Shown piece after piece: positions 9,416 to 20,790 of a stretch of DNA of 64,000 bases. The stretch covers positions 53,314,233 through 53,378,232 of the forward strand of contig NC_087067.1 in assembly GCF_963678635.1 (NCBI RefSeq), given 5' to 3'. Origin of the DNA: Symsagittifera roscoffensis. Taxonomy: Eukaryota > Xenacoelomorpha > Acoela > Convolutidae. The position numbers and the translations under genes were made by a program. The stretch's first letter is position 1. Each line of letters starts with the position of its first letter. Below the pieces are notes generated by a model that saw only the letters and a program-made list of their open reading frames with translations, was not told the DNA's origin and ran no database searches.

Positions 9416-11999
9416 GAAGATGAATGACGGCAACCAGAGAAGGGAAACCATCTGGCTGCTTGAAGTGCGAAAAACGGTGCGATTGAACTGTGCGCTAGTA
9501 TACCCCTTATAATAGCATACAAAAGTCTGATGGACCTAAATTGATTTCCGAGCTGTTATTTTTGAATGAGGCGATGAAATAATAATGATACATTGTAGTA
9601 TATTTAGTAAATATTTATGTTGATTTGTTTATAAAAACGCGGATTTTGGAAATACCAGGTTGTCGTAATTGAAGTCTTTCTGAAAAAAAAATAAGTATGA
9701 CTCTCTTATCTGTAATTATGACTCTCAAATTATAAAGGCTGATGGAGAGAGCATTATTTAATTGAATCTCTTAAGGGTTTCCAGACACTCGATAAACTGA
9801 AATCCCATAAGGGCTAGCATACCACATTGAAATATGCAAACCCAAAACTGGGCCTCCCGTGTTAGGATGGAGTCGTTGGCATTCACTGTAAGTAGTCGAG
9901 ATGAAGAATGACGTCAACCAGAAAAGGGAAACCATCTGGTTGACTGAAAATGCGACAATTAGCAAGCTTGAACTTTGGGCTACTATACCCCTTCTAATAT
10001 TATACCAAACTCATTTAAACTAAACGTTTCATATTATTGATGCCAATAATTTGATAATGAATCCAAGCAGTATATTTAGTACATGTACTTAAGGATTTAT
10101 TAATGTAAATGTCATTTTGTATGTGAAACTAAGAGTTCCCATTTTAAATTTTTACGCCAAAAAAAAACAAATAAGTATGACACTCTTTTCTGTAACTATG
10201 ACTCTCAAATTATACAGGCTGATGGAGAGAGCCAGATTTAATGAGCTCTTTAGGATTGCCAGAAACTCGATCAACTGAAATCTCATAAGGGCTCTAGCAT
10301 ACCCCATCAAAATATGCGAACCCAAATATGCACACGATGATGTTCTCCTAGCTAAAGGGGAAATGGGCCTCCAGCAATCAATTGACTAGTTCGAGAAACT
10401 CTAAGAATACGAAGACTGGAAATCAATCGATAAAAGTGCGTCACAATCGATCTAGACACTGTCCCAAGAGATCGACAATTAGTAGTTAGATGCCAAAAAC
10501 GTAAAAATGCTCTAAAGGAGACTTACATGCAATGAAAGTTGTACAATTCTAAAAGTACCTGGGAATTGACTTGGAAGCAAGTGAAACTCGTATAACATTC
10601 ATCAAGAGGATAGAGGAGAAAATTATGGCTATTAAAAAAGCGCAGCTAAAACCTCAGCAGCCAATGGATTCTGAAGACTCACCTGATACCAGGATTGTTC
10701 CATCAACTTGTTCTGGGTTCAGTGTCCAAGGTAATGTTATCTGACATGGACCGAAACATCCGGCGCACAGTGAGAAAAATTCTCCATTGGCCTTACACAC
10801 CAATGGAGAGGTTTCACGCTAATGAAGATGCCGGAAGATTGGGCATCATTTAGCAAAAGGTCTGTATTCCTATCCTGAAAGAGCAAATCCTGAAAGAGCA
10901 AAGTATTGCATGGAAAAGTCGGAGGACTTACCACCAGAAATAAGAAAGAAATCCAGGACGCTCTCAAAGCTGCCCTTCATTAGATGGTCGATGTCAAAGG
11001 ACTAGCATCGGTCCAAATCAGTGGCGGCCATTCGATATTGACGAATGGTACACTACAAATGACAGGTAGAAACTTTATTGGTGTAATGAAGATTCGAGGA
11101 AATCTTGTTTCTACCAAATCCCGAATAGCTAACTGGCATCGGGGTCAAGATACCTCCTGCGATAGTTGTGGAAGGAGGGAGACTCTGGGCCACATACTGC
11201 AAGTGTGTCCCAGAAGCTGAAACGAGCGCATAAGAAGGCACGATCGTACAAGCGCCTTCGTTGTGAATTAAGCTAAAGACAAAGGCTTTCAAATTTGGCA
11301 AGAATCAATTCTCAGAACCCAAATGGGTATGAGAACACCAGACTTGATATTGGCAAAGGAGGGTGTAGCTTTAGTATTAGACACCATCATCTGTAGTGAC
11401 AATGCCGAGCTATACGATGTTAATAGGCAAAAAGTCAACTACTATAACACATCCGAGCTTCAAGATTGGGTGAAGAGAGAAACTGGGTGTGAACGAGTAG
11501 AATTTTGCAGCATTGCATTAATTGGAGAGGAACGATGGCTCGTCAAACAAGCGAGGTTCTACATCGAATTGGGACCACAGCTGCAGATGGACAGCTGATG
11601 ATCGTAAGAGTTTTGGAAGGCAGTTTGCGCACCCTTCAACAGTGGAAAAGAAGTGCATTCACTGTAAGTAGTCGAGATGAAGAACGACGTCAACCAGAGA
11701 AGGTAAACCATCTGGTTGATTGAAACTGCGAAAATGATAAAGCTTGAACTTTGTGCTAGTATACCCCTTCTAATAGTATACAATGTTCATTGAAACTAAA
11801 TTTAGTTGATATCTCATATTGTTGATGCCAGTAATTTGACATTGAATCAAAGCAGTATATTTTGTACAATATTTGTGGATTTATCAAGATAAATGTCAAT
11901 TTTAATGTGTAACTAAGACTTACCAATTTAATTTTTTTACGCCAAAAAAGAAACAAGTAAGTATGACTCTCTTTTCCGTAACTATGACTCTCAAATTAT
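7628..11999 (+). repeat. Second copy of a 4.37-kb duplicated block (matches 1-4,373)
   Basis: Positions 1-4,373 and 7,628-11,999 align with a constant offset of 7,627 (7,626 after one base is lost in a poly-A run near 2,530). I noticed about six substitutions and one indel over 4.37 kb. Similarity ends just after CTATGACTCTCAAATTAT at 4,373 and 11,999, i.e. inside a 28S-derived junction block. The left limit is outside the window or left of 7,628. Recent unequal crossover between array joints fits; a collapsed or duplicated assembly cannot be excluded. Confidence 0.92.
9709..11961 (+). mobile_element. Second copies of the solo fragment and family 2 elements
   Basis: This is the duplicate of 2,082-4,335: solo 3'-UTR-like fragment (9,709-9,867), truncated family 2 3' end (9,868-10,176) and the longer family 2 element (10,321-11,961) with CCHC and endonuclease pieces at 10,984-11,220 and 11,323-11,598. 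All breaks seen in the first copies are shared, so they pre-date the duplication. Confidence 0.82.
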
Positions 12000-13794
12000 T
12001 CAAGCTGGTTGAGAGAGCCATATTTAATTGAGTCTCTTCAGGGTTGCCAGACACTCGATAAACTGAAATCTCATAAAGGCTAGCATACGCCATCAAAACA
12101 TAAGAACCCAAATATGCAGACGATGATGTTCTCCAAGCTGAATCAGAAATGGGCCTCCAGCAACCGATTGACCAGTTCGAAGAAGGTCTACAATTACGAG
12201 GACTGGAAATCAATCAATTAAAGTGCGCTACAATCGATCTAGACACTATCCCAAGAGATCGACAACTAGCTGTTAGATGCCAAATAGCGTACACGTGCTC
12301 CAAAGGAGACTTACCTGCAATAAATGTTGTACAGTTCTACGAGTATCTGGGAATTGACTTGGGTGCAAGTGGAACTCGTATAACATCCATCAAGCGGCTA
12401 GAGGATAAAGTAATGGCTATTAAAAAAGTGCCGCTAAAACCTCAGCAGCGACTTTGATTCCGAAGACTCACCTGATACCAGGACTGTTCTATCAGCTTGT
12501 TCTGGACTCGGTGTCCAAGGGAATATTATCTGGCATGGACATAGACATCAGGCGCACAGTAAGCAACATTCTCCATCGGCCTGGGAGATGCCGGAAGGTT
12601 GGGCATCCTTTTGCTACAGGTCTGTATTCCTATCCTGAAAGAGCAAAGACTGGTGAGAATCCTCAACTCGAATGACGAACTAATCGGCAGAATTGTTGCG
12701 ACCTCATTTTTCTTGCAGCAATTAAAAAAATAAAGGCATTGCATAGAAAAACCGGAGGACTTACACCCAGAAATAAGAGAGAAACCCAGGACACTCTCAA
12801 AGCTGCCCTTCATGATAATTTCGACGGCAAAGTACTAGCATCGGTCCAAATCAGTGGTGGTCATTCGATATTGACGAATGGTAAAATGGTACACTATAGA
12901 AGAAGGGTAGAAAATTTATTGGTGTAATGAAGATTCGAGGAAATCTTGTTTCTACCAAGTCCCGAATAGCTCGCTGGCATCGGGGTCAAGACACCTCCTG
13001 CGATAGTTGTGGAAGGAGGGAGAACCTGGGCCACATTCTGCAAATGTGCCCAGAAGCTGGGGCGACCGCATTAGAAGACATGATCGTACAAGCGCCTTCG
13101 TTGTGAATAAATCCAAAGACAAAGGCTTTCAAAGTCGGCAAGAACCAATTATCAAAACCCAAATAGGCATGAGAAAACCAGATGTAGTATTGGCAAAGGA
13201 GGGTGTAGCTTTAGCCTCAGACACCATCACATGTAGTGACAATGCCGAGCTATACGAAGTTAATAGGCAAAAAGTCTACTATAACACACCCGAGCTCCAA
13301 GATTGGTGGGAGAGAGAAACTAAGTGTGAACGAGTAGAGTTTTGCAGCATTGCAATAACTTGGAGAGGAGCGATGGCTCGTGAAACAAGCGAGGTCCTAC
13401 ATCGAACTGGGATCACAGCTGATGATCGGATGAGATTTGGAAGGCAGTTTGCGCAACCTTCAACAGAGGAAAAGAAATGCATTCACTATAATAAGTAGTC
13501 GAGATGAAGAATGACGTCAACCAGAAAAGGGAAACCATCTGGTTGACTGAAACTGCGAAAATGAGGAAGCTTGAACTTTGGGCTAGTATAACCCTTCTAA
13601 TAGTAAACCAAACTCATTAAAACTAAGTTAAGTTGATGTTTAAAATTATTGATGCCAATAATTTGACAATGAATCAAAGCAGTATATTTTGTACATGTAT
13701 TTGTGGATTTATCAATGCAAATGTCATTTTGTATGTGAAACTGAGACTTCCGAATTTAAGTTTTTATTCCGAAAAAATTTTAAAAAAATATAAG
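12000..13794 (+). mobile_element. Family 2 R2-like element, older 5'-truncated copy
   Basis: It opens with the solo 3'-UTR-like block (to about 12,105) and then reads from a YADDD-like RT motif (12,112) through thumb (12,149-12,457), linker, CCHC (near 13,000) and endonuclease (MRKPDVVLAKEGVALASDTITCSDNA, 13,170-13,250). The RT part is better preserved than in the 2,695 copy. Frameshifts lie near 12,455, 12,925 and 13,060. The tail (13,775-13,792) precedes TATGAaTCTCTT at 13,795. Confidence 0.8.
12149..13498 (+). pseudogene. RT thumb / CCHC / endonuclease relic, family 2
   Basis: Open pieces at 12,149-12,457, 12,454-12,675, 12,739-12,927 and 13,007-13,498. The first reads LQQPIDQFEEGLQLRGLEIN and KVPLKPQQRL, typical of the segment after YADD in R2-like proteins. 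The last holds the endonuclease with KPDVVLAKEG. The piece starts are internal scan starts, not real initiation codons. Confidence 0.65.
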
Positions 13795-14147
13795 TATGAA
13801 TCTCTTTTCTGTAACTATGACTCTCAAATTATACAGGCTGATGAAGAGAAGAGAGACTTAATTAAATGACTCTCTTCAGAGTTGCCAGACACTCGATAAA
13901 CTGAAATCTCATAAGGGCTAGCAAACCCCACAAAAACATGCCAGCCCGAAACTGAAACTGTTTTATGGAGCAGTTTCCGAATCTCAGCATTTGTAAATAC
14001 TAGGGTAATGCCTGACTGTAAATACCTGACTGCCACTTAAATGGGGGTGGTTAGACGGAGTTAGATCCAGTGGACATTCAAATGCTCTTTTTTCTATATT
14101 CCCAACGTTCTTTAACTCTTCTGCTCTACTGTCATCTAAGACATCTT

Positions 14148-14250
14148 TGACTCTCTTAAGACTATCCACACACCTCCCCGATTGATGAGAGTCAGAAACA
14201 GGGGCATTAGGCTGTTGCTGATGTGCCTGCTGGCTAAAATGTGCCTCTAG
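14148..14250 (+). ncRNA. Candidate HDV-like ribozyme, element D
   Basis: P1: TGACTCTC (14,148-14,155) with GAGAGTCA (14,187-14,194), 8 bp perfect, the 5' strand being 28S-type sequence. P2: CACA (about 14,167-14,170) with TGTG (14,240-14,243). GGCAT...ATGTGCC is a P4 candidate and GGCTAAAATG sits in the J4/2 position. It aligns with the block at 28,706-28,800, where P2 is CTCAT/ATGAG, so P2 pairing is kept with different bases. Hand-drawn; P3 is weak. Confidence 0.42.
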
Positions 14251-15346
14251 CAAGTTGTCTCGGGGCGGACCGGAAAACTGCCGTCCGGTGAACAGATGTG
14301 ACTACCTTAAAAGTACGCCATCTATTTACCTGCAAAGGCAAATAGTCTGTAGGTTCGGCCTACAGGAGTAAAAAAAATTAAGAATCGGAATAATCAAGAA
14401 GAACCTGCCTCAGCAGGAGAACGACACGAGTTGTCGAGGGAGGGAAGCACGGTGGAAAGTGAGGAGAATAGCTGCTGCCAACTGTGTGGAAAAGGCCCCT
14501 TCCGTGGAAAGCTAGGCCTAAGTCAGCATGTTAGATTAACCCACACTGACGAGTACCACCAGAGATTGCAGTCGACTGCACGAAAGGAAGCGTTATGATC
14601 TATACAGGAGATAACAATCATTGCCAAGTCACTCCCTTCAAGAGCATTCTTGAGAATCTCGCACTACAGGATTTTGATACAAGTAGTGACGAAGAGATGC
14701 CTCCGAAAAATATACTAAACGCTGCTGGAGTGCATCAATCTCCAGAAACTATCATTAAATTCTGGCCGGATTACCCTGCAAAACCCACCGTGGGAGCTGT
14801 CAGAGTTTATTGATAGATATTGTGAAGTGTAGGCATCAATATGCATGTATGCAGACCCTCTGGAAATTGGATGGAGGAAGAGCTGCAAAAGCAGTTATGG
14901 ATGGTTCGTTGAGAGAATTCGGCTTAGCTAGAAATGAACCTTCCCGATAAGTTTTTCGATGTGCGGCAGGAAGTCATAGAAACGGGTGGAGAGAAACCAG
15001 TGACCGAGGATCTGTGGACTGGAAAGGACTATCCCCATCAGTTATGATGAAGTCTTGGAGAGTCAATGGGAGCAACTGCAACAAGTCCGGGCAGAATTAC
15101 TGCAAAAATCCTGAAAGCGGTTCCCATTGACGTGCTGTCTTCCCACTTAAATCTATGGATTGAAGGCTAGCAGCTTCCTGAAACACTGCTCTTGGGAGTA
15201 ATGCCCTTCTCAAGCATCGTCCCTCGACCATGGCTAGCATGATTGCAAGATAATAGCACAAAATTCCAGCAAAAAATAATTGAGAGTGTGACCACGACCC
15301 GAGGCAAAAAGAGTTCAGGAAAGAAGATGAAATAGCGACAAACACC

Positions 15347-17060
15347 ATGCTGTTGCAAACTTTGCTGGCTGAGGCCAAGAGCGACAGACGACAGCTCAAA
15401 TTGGCCATTATCGATGTTGCTAAGGCTTTTGACAGTGTTACCCACAGACACTTGCGAGAGCAGCTAAGAGCTGGAGTCGACGAGAAGCTAGGACGGTACA
15501 TTATGGACGGATATAGCCGGCACGAAACTGTGTTGGAAAAAGCGAGATGCACGAGACGCATCAAGCCCGCTACAGGTGGGGGGCAAAGCAATCCACTATC
15601 TCCAGTTTTGTTTAACCTAGTAGTGGATGAAGTTTTGATGAGTCTTCCAGAAATAACTGGATTCAAACTGGGCAATGCTAAGGTCGGCAACCTTGCGTAT
15701 GCTGACGACATTGTCCTCTTAGCAGAGAGTGAGCCCGGTCTCCAAGACTAGATTAGTCACCTGGAAGAACGACTGGCGAAGAGGGGTTTGAGTATCAATA
15801 TCGGGAAGTGTGCAACATTATACCTCAGCACAGTTGCGAGAGAGGGGCAGATTAAGGTTAAAGCTACATTCTACGTCTCCAGAAAAGACCCACTGCCAGT
15901 GATGGAAGCTTAAAGTTTTTACAAATATCTTGGAATTCACAAGGGTGAGGCAGGGTGAGAATATCCTCACTGAGAAAGCTAAAGAAGAAGTTAGAGGAGC
16001 TAAAGAAAGCTCATCTGAAACCACAACAGCGTCTGTGGATGCTGAAAATTACATGATATCTGCTCTTTATCACGAACTGATTCTCTGTAGAGTGAGGAAA
16101 AGCGTACTCAGTGTCCTAGACAGCGTGATCAGAAGATTTGTCAGAGTGACGTTAAGGTGGCCAAAAGACACCAGAAACGAGCTGGTTCATGCATATGTTG
16201 ATGATGGAGGGCTTGGTGTACCATAATTAAAATTTGAAGTCCCCAGGCTTAGATAGTGCAGAATAAACAAGCTGCTGATGGACTCAGACCCAATAGTAGT
16301 CGAAATGAGCAAGACGGCATTCTTCCAGAAGCTGCAACTAGAGGTGGAAAAAGATAGACCAGCACTAATGAACTCAACGGTCCGGATTAAAGCTGAAACA
16401 AGAGAAGCTTTTAAAACAGAATTGCACGAGTCAAGTGACGGTGACGCGCTCAAGTGGCTGACGCTGGATGGAGGTCAAAACCCCCTATTCAATGGCACAT
16501 CCCTGATGAAGGGAGAACTTTCCAGGAGAACTTTCCAAGGTTTGTGTTCTCCACATATGCCCAAGTAGCTGGGGCGAGACAATACGGCGGCACGGAAGGG
16601 TTGTAGACCTGGTCAAGAGCAAACTGGAGAAGAAGAACTACGATAATCTCTCCGAACCCATCATAAGAACAAATCAGGGGACGAGAAAACCTGGTCTTGC
16701 TGTAATCAAGGAGGGGTGCTCCTGGGTACTTAATGGAATTGTGTGCAGTGATAACATCAACCCAGACGAAGCGCACGACCTAAAGGTAAGATACTACGAC
16801 TGTGCAGAAGTGAGAACAACGGTTAGGGAGAGAACTGGCGCTGACACTGTTGTTCGGTGCAATAGCAGTATCATGGCGAGGAGCAATGGCCAAAAAAACA
16901 GTGAAGCTTCTACTTGACCTGAAAAAGGCAGAGCTGCAGCTCCTCATTGTGCGTGCACAAGAGGGGTCAGTCAGAGTCTACCAGCAATGGAGAAGAAGCG
17001 GGTTTTGCGAGCTCACCCCTTCAATGATGTTAACATCCAGAGAACCTGAGCGGATCTCGA
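15347..17060 (+). pseudogene. Broken RT/endonuclease of element D
   Basis: 15,347-15,751 keeps LAIIDVAKAFDSV and AYADDIVLLAE, the RT aspartate motifs A and C. 15,930-16,226 and 16,278-16,568 cover the thumb and linker, and 16,850-17,101 the C-terminal end. The CCHC and PD motifs lie in between in other frames. The RT motif B region is altered (GD replaced by SN). The protein is non-functional as read. Confidence 0.7.
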
Positions 17061-17703
17061 TGTTTGAATTTCCTGAAATCGCAACTCAAACACTGGGCTA
17101 ACAGAACCCCATCATAGTCTGGTAATCCAAAACTATAAACTCATTGGATGAAGTTGTGTAAATTAACAATGCTTTATCTACAATGACCTCCTCTGAATTT
17201 TGTTTTTGCAAAAAAAAACAATGAGTTTGACTCTCTTCTACTGCGAACCCAAAATGACTCTTATAAATGACTCTTATAAATGAGCGAACCCAAAACTGAA
17301 ACTGTTTTATGGAGCAGTTTCCAGTACTCTTTATTTGTAAATACTAGGGTAATCACGAACCAATTAGGTAGGGAGTAGGGCTTGTCGCTCCTGACTGCCC
17401 CTGAAATGAGGTGGCTAGACGGAGTTAGATCCAGCGGACATTCGAAAGCTATTTTTTCTATATCCCCAATGTTCTTTAACTCTTCTGTTATCTGTGGCAA
17501 AGAAAACCTCAATTCCCAGCTCAAAAAGTATGCTTCGCACAACAATCTCAATTTTTTTAACTATCAAATAACCGCGGGTAAACCGCGGGAATAACTCTGA
17601 CTATCTTTTTTGTAACTCTGACTATCTTTTTTGTAAGCCCTGTCACAAGACGAGGGCTCACAAGGGATCAAACTCAGAGGCAGGGACACACACGGGCGGG
17701 GAG

Positions 17704-19065
17704 GTGACCAGTTCACAGCCCGTTAGTTGCCACGTGACAGCCCCGAACTGGTGTTGCGAGATTTATGGGGGAGGACCTTACAAAGGTCCTTCAGGACTCA
17801 CACAACACATGAGGTTGACACACCCTGACGAACACCACGCAGCCCAGACCAGCAGAGTGGCAAGAACCAATCCCAGATGGTCCCAGGAGGAAATGGCACT
17901 AGTCGCCAAGGTACTCCCTACAGTACAAGGCGGCTCACAGAGAGAGGTGAACGTAGAGCTGGCCAAGCTCTTCCCTCACAGGACTGTCGAATCCTTCAAG
18001 GGCCTGAGGAAGAACCCAAAGTTCAAGCAACTGCTGGAACGATCAGACGAGACCGAGACAATCGTTCTAGATGAGGGAGATGGCGACCACCTGATGGCAG
18101 GGAATGAATCGAGACTACTGGCCAGTGAACCCCCCGTTGAGCTCCAAAGGATGACCTCAGAGAGTATCCGTCAGTTTGTCGAGCAAGAAGGGACGCAATG
18201 GCTTAGTACCCTGCCCAAGGAAGACAAGCCACCCTCCAGGAAGCCAAGGAAAAGACCTGCCCCTCCAAAGACGAAGAAAGCCCTCAGACGCCACCAGTAC
18301 GCGAGGATGCAGACACTGTTCAAGAAAGACAGAGCACGAGCAGCTAGAGCAGCAATAGATGGCTCCTGGGAAACAATTGGGTCTGACGCTGGAATCAAGG
18401 ACACGACAGGGTTCTTAGACGCTCGGCAAGCCCTGGTAGAGACGGAGGGGGACACTGTGGACATAGACTCCATCAGTGGGAAAGGATGGATATCTCCTAT
18501 CTCAGAGGAAGAAGTGCTGACACAGCTCAGTCAGCTGAGTGATACAGTAGCAGGGCCAGACAGGATTCCCAGAAAGACCATGAGGGAGCTTAACCCCAAG
18601 ACGCTGGTCACTCACTTCAACCTCTACTTGAAGGCAGAGTCTCTCCCAGAAGCTTTGTTAGAAGGGAGGACAGTGTTTGTTCCCAAAGAAGAGGGCACTC
18701 AGGACCCAATGGAGCACAGGCCAATTACCATTGCGAGCATCATCACAAGAGTGTTTCACAAATGTCTAGCAGAAAGATGCAGTGACTTAGACAACAACAT
18801 CAGACAGAGGGGATTCAAGAAAGAAGACGGAACTGCCATGAACTCTGTACTTCTGCAGACGATGTACACAGAAGCCAAAAGACAAAGACAGGGACTTAAG
18901 CTAGCTTTCATAGACGTGAAGAAGGCCTTTGACAGTGTGTCCCACAAGGCGATAGCAGAGGCAGCCCTTGATGCAGGCATGGACCCCAAAGTCCTCAGAT
19001 ACGTCATGAGAGGCTATCACAGACAGGGGACAAGACTAGAAGTCAATGGAACTTCCGCGTGGTGA
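17704..19065 (+). pseudogene. R2-like N-terminus to RT (zinc finger, Myb, RT fingers), family 3
   Basis: A 453-codon open frame. The finger region (residues about 19-41) reads CCEIYGGGPYKGPSGLTQHM, so the second Cys of the C-X2-C pair is Tyr. The Myb-like region follows (PRWSQEEMALVAK...FPHRTVESFKGLRK), then a basic RRHQYARMQTLFKKDR segment, and RT (AGPDRIPRKTM, PKEEGTQDPMEHRPITIAS, KLAFIDVKKAFDSVSHKA). The frame ends at 19,065, and the RT continues in another frame (VRQGDPLSPLLFNLV near 19,080-19,125). Confidence 0.82.
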
Positions 19066-20593
19066 AGCCCAAGAGAGGAGTCCGGCAAGGAGACCCACTA
19101 TCTCCTCTCCTGTTCAACCTAGTGGTGAACAGGGTGCTGAAGACCCTTCCAGACACATCAGGGGTGCTGATGGGAACGACACGGATCAACCACCTGGCCT
19201 AGACAGATGATGTGGTGCTAGTGGCGAAAACAAGATGTGGACTCCAGGACCTGATTACGAGACTTGAGGAGGGACTATCAGGACGGGGTCTGCATCTCAA
19301 CACCAAGAAGTGCGCCACTGTTGACATGGACACTGCACCCAGAGACAGACAGATTGTAGTGAATGCCAATACGCAGTTCACCTTCCAATCTGGTTCTCTG
19401 CCAGCGATGTCGGCCACGAGCTGGTACAAGTACTTGGGGGTCGAGACAGTGACTCGGGGTACACGCCTAACTTGCATTCAGAGGAGGGAGAAGAAGCTAG
19501 AGAGCCCGAAGAGAGCCCCTCTCAGGCCCCAACAGAGGCTGTGGGTCCTGAAGACATTCGTGATCCCGGGACTTTACCATCAACTGGTACTCACGAGGAC
19601 GATAAAGAGTACTCTTCAGGGACTGGACCGGATCATCAGACGAACAGTGCGATCCCTTCTGAGGTGGCCCAAAGACGCACCAAAGCTGATGTTCCATGCC
19701 GGTGAAGACGATGGTGGACTTGGAGTTCCACAGCTCCGAGTTACCATTCCGATGCTCAGAGAGGCCAGGATCACTAGACCGATGAGTTCCGATGACCCAG
19801 TTGTCCTGGCAATGACGAGGACATGGCATTTCAAGACAGTGTTGAGGGAGATGGAGAGAGCACGTCCGGCTATTAGAGGGGTTACCCCGAGCAACAAGAT
19901 GGAAGCAATAACCCTCCATGCTACCCAAGATGGAAAGGGGCCCAGTAACACAAGGAAGTGTGGGGGCCACTCAGTCCTGAGGAATGGAACACTCTTGATG
20001 ACTGGCTCGACATCCATTGATGTGATGAAAATCAGAGGAAACCTTATGTCAACCAAGGGGCGAATCAGAGATGGCACAGTGGACAGGACGCATCCTGTGA
20101 GGCCTGTGGAAGAAGGGAGACGTTAGGCCACATACTCCAGGTGTGCCCTAGAAGCTGGGGGGTCAGAATCAAACGCCACGACAAGGTGGTCGACCTCACT
20201 GAGACTCTACTGCAGAGGAAAGGATTCAGCTCTCTGAAGGAGCCCATTATCAAGACGCGGGCTGGCATGAAGAAACCCGATCTGGCAATCTGGAAAGAAG
20301 GGAACAACGCAGACCTAGATGCCCAGTTCCAGGACAAAACCCAGAAGTATGAGCTGCCAGAGATCACTGAGGACATAAAGGAAAGGACAGATGTGGACTC
20401 AGTGGCATATGGTTCAATTGTGCTGAACTGGAGAGGTGCGCTGGCCCCCAAGACAAGCTGCCTCCTGAGAGAGCTGGGACTAAGAAGTTGGGACCTCCAA
20501 CTTCTGATAGTAAGGAACCTAGAGGGAAGCTCCAGGACTTGGCACCAATGGAGAAGAAGCGGAATCACAAGAATGGTCGGTTCTCACCGATGA
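19066..20593 (+). pseudogene. RT palm to endonuclease, family 3, with the YADD motif destroyed
   Basis: After the frameshift at about 19,062 the palm motif RQGDPLSP is kept, but the catalytic AYADD reads A-stop-TDD (TAG at 19,201-19,203). Thumb sequence (APLRPQQRLWVLKTFVIPGLYHQL) and a CCHC region (near 20,093-20,150, interrupted by a stop) follow. The endonuclease (MKKPDLAIWKEG) is in the 20,141-20,593 frame. Few other lesions, so this is a fairly young dead copy. Confidence 0.8.
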
Positions 20594-20790
20594 CGATGAC
20601 GTAGAGAACCGAAAGGATCTACGTCTCAGAAACTCGCAAAACTGAACTCTCATCTGGGCTAGCATACCCCTTCCAACGTATGCGAATCCTTAAACTTGTT
20701 TCTTTGATGTATTTTGATGTACATTATTGTAATATTTTGTATGTTATTTGGTATATCATCTGAATTCAAGTTTTGCAAAAAAAAAACAAC

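Larger units (their letters stand above)
6077..9695 (+). mobile_element. Full-length but dead R2-like element, family 1, copy B
   Basis: This is the most complete family 1 copy: leader with a conserved hairpin (GGAACTG/CAGTTTC at 6,085-6,108), a candidate HDV-like ribozyme (6,128-6,316), N-terminal zinc finger plus Myb-like ORF (6,340-7,170), RT and endonuclease pieces (7,252-9,415), and a 3' UTR with tail before TATGACTCTCTTA at 9,696. The protein is cut by at least five frame changes or stops. Near 7,168-7,230 a segment beginning GAGTTTTGTTGAAAGCC is duplicated, and near 7,798-7,835 a TTAAGGYGAGAA segment is duplicated; both break the frame. From 7,628 onward it matches copy A. Confidence 0.88.
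13826..17225 (+). mobile_element. R2-like element, family 4 (element D), near full length, dead
   Basis: The leader contains the conserved hairpin GAAACTG/CAGTTTC (13,954-13,977) and a candidate ribozyme (14,148-14,250). A zinc-finger segment lies near 14,460-14,550 (CCQLCGKGPFRGKLGLSQHVRLTH). The Myb region is mostly deleted. RT fragments (15,347-15,751), thumb (15,930-16,226), linker and endonuclease (about 16,280-17,000) follow, and an A-rich tail ends near 17,220 before a TTGACTCTCTT block. The RT motif normally reading RQGDPLSP is GGQSNPLSP here, and many stops are present. Confidence 0.8.
17226..20790 (+). mobile_element. R2-like element, family 3 (element E), near full length, dead
   Basis: The leader has the conserved hairpin GAAACTG/CAGTTTC (17,298-17,321) and a TAACTCTGACTATCTTTTTTG direct repeat (17,590-17,635). 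A long N-terminal ORF (17,704-19,065), RT/thumb piece (19,212-20,126) and endonuclease piece (20,141-20,593) follow, then a 3' UTR with hairpin GCATAC/GTATGC (20,662-20,683). The A-rich tail ends at 20,790 next to TATGACTtTC. The coding part is visibly GC-richer than families 1, 2 and 5. Only a few disabling changes are present. Confidence 0.88.

Noticed and set aside
15097-15711. 204-codon - strand frame
   Set aside because: Antisense shadow of the element D reverse transcriptase (motifs A and C are on the + strand).
17590-17640. TAACTCTGACTATCTTTTTTG direct repeat as a 28S target remnant
   Set aside because: It resembles the 28S motif loosely (GACTATC for GACTCTC), but no complementary arm or junction supports a ribozyme or target there.
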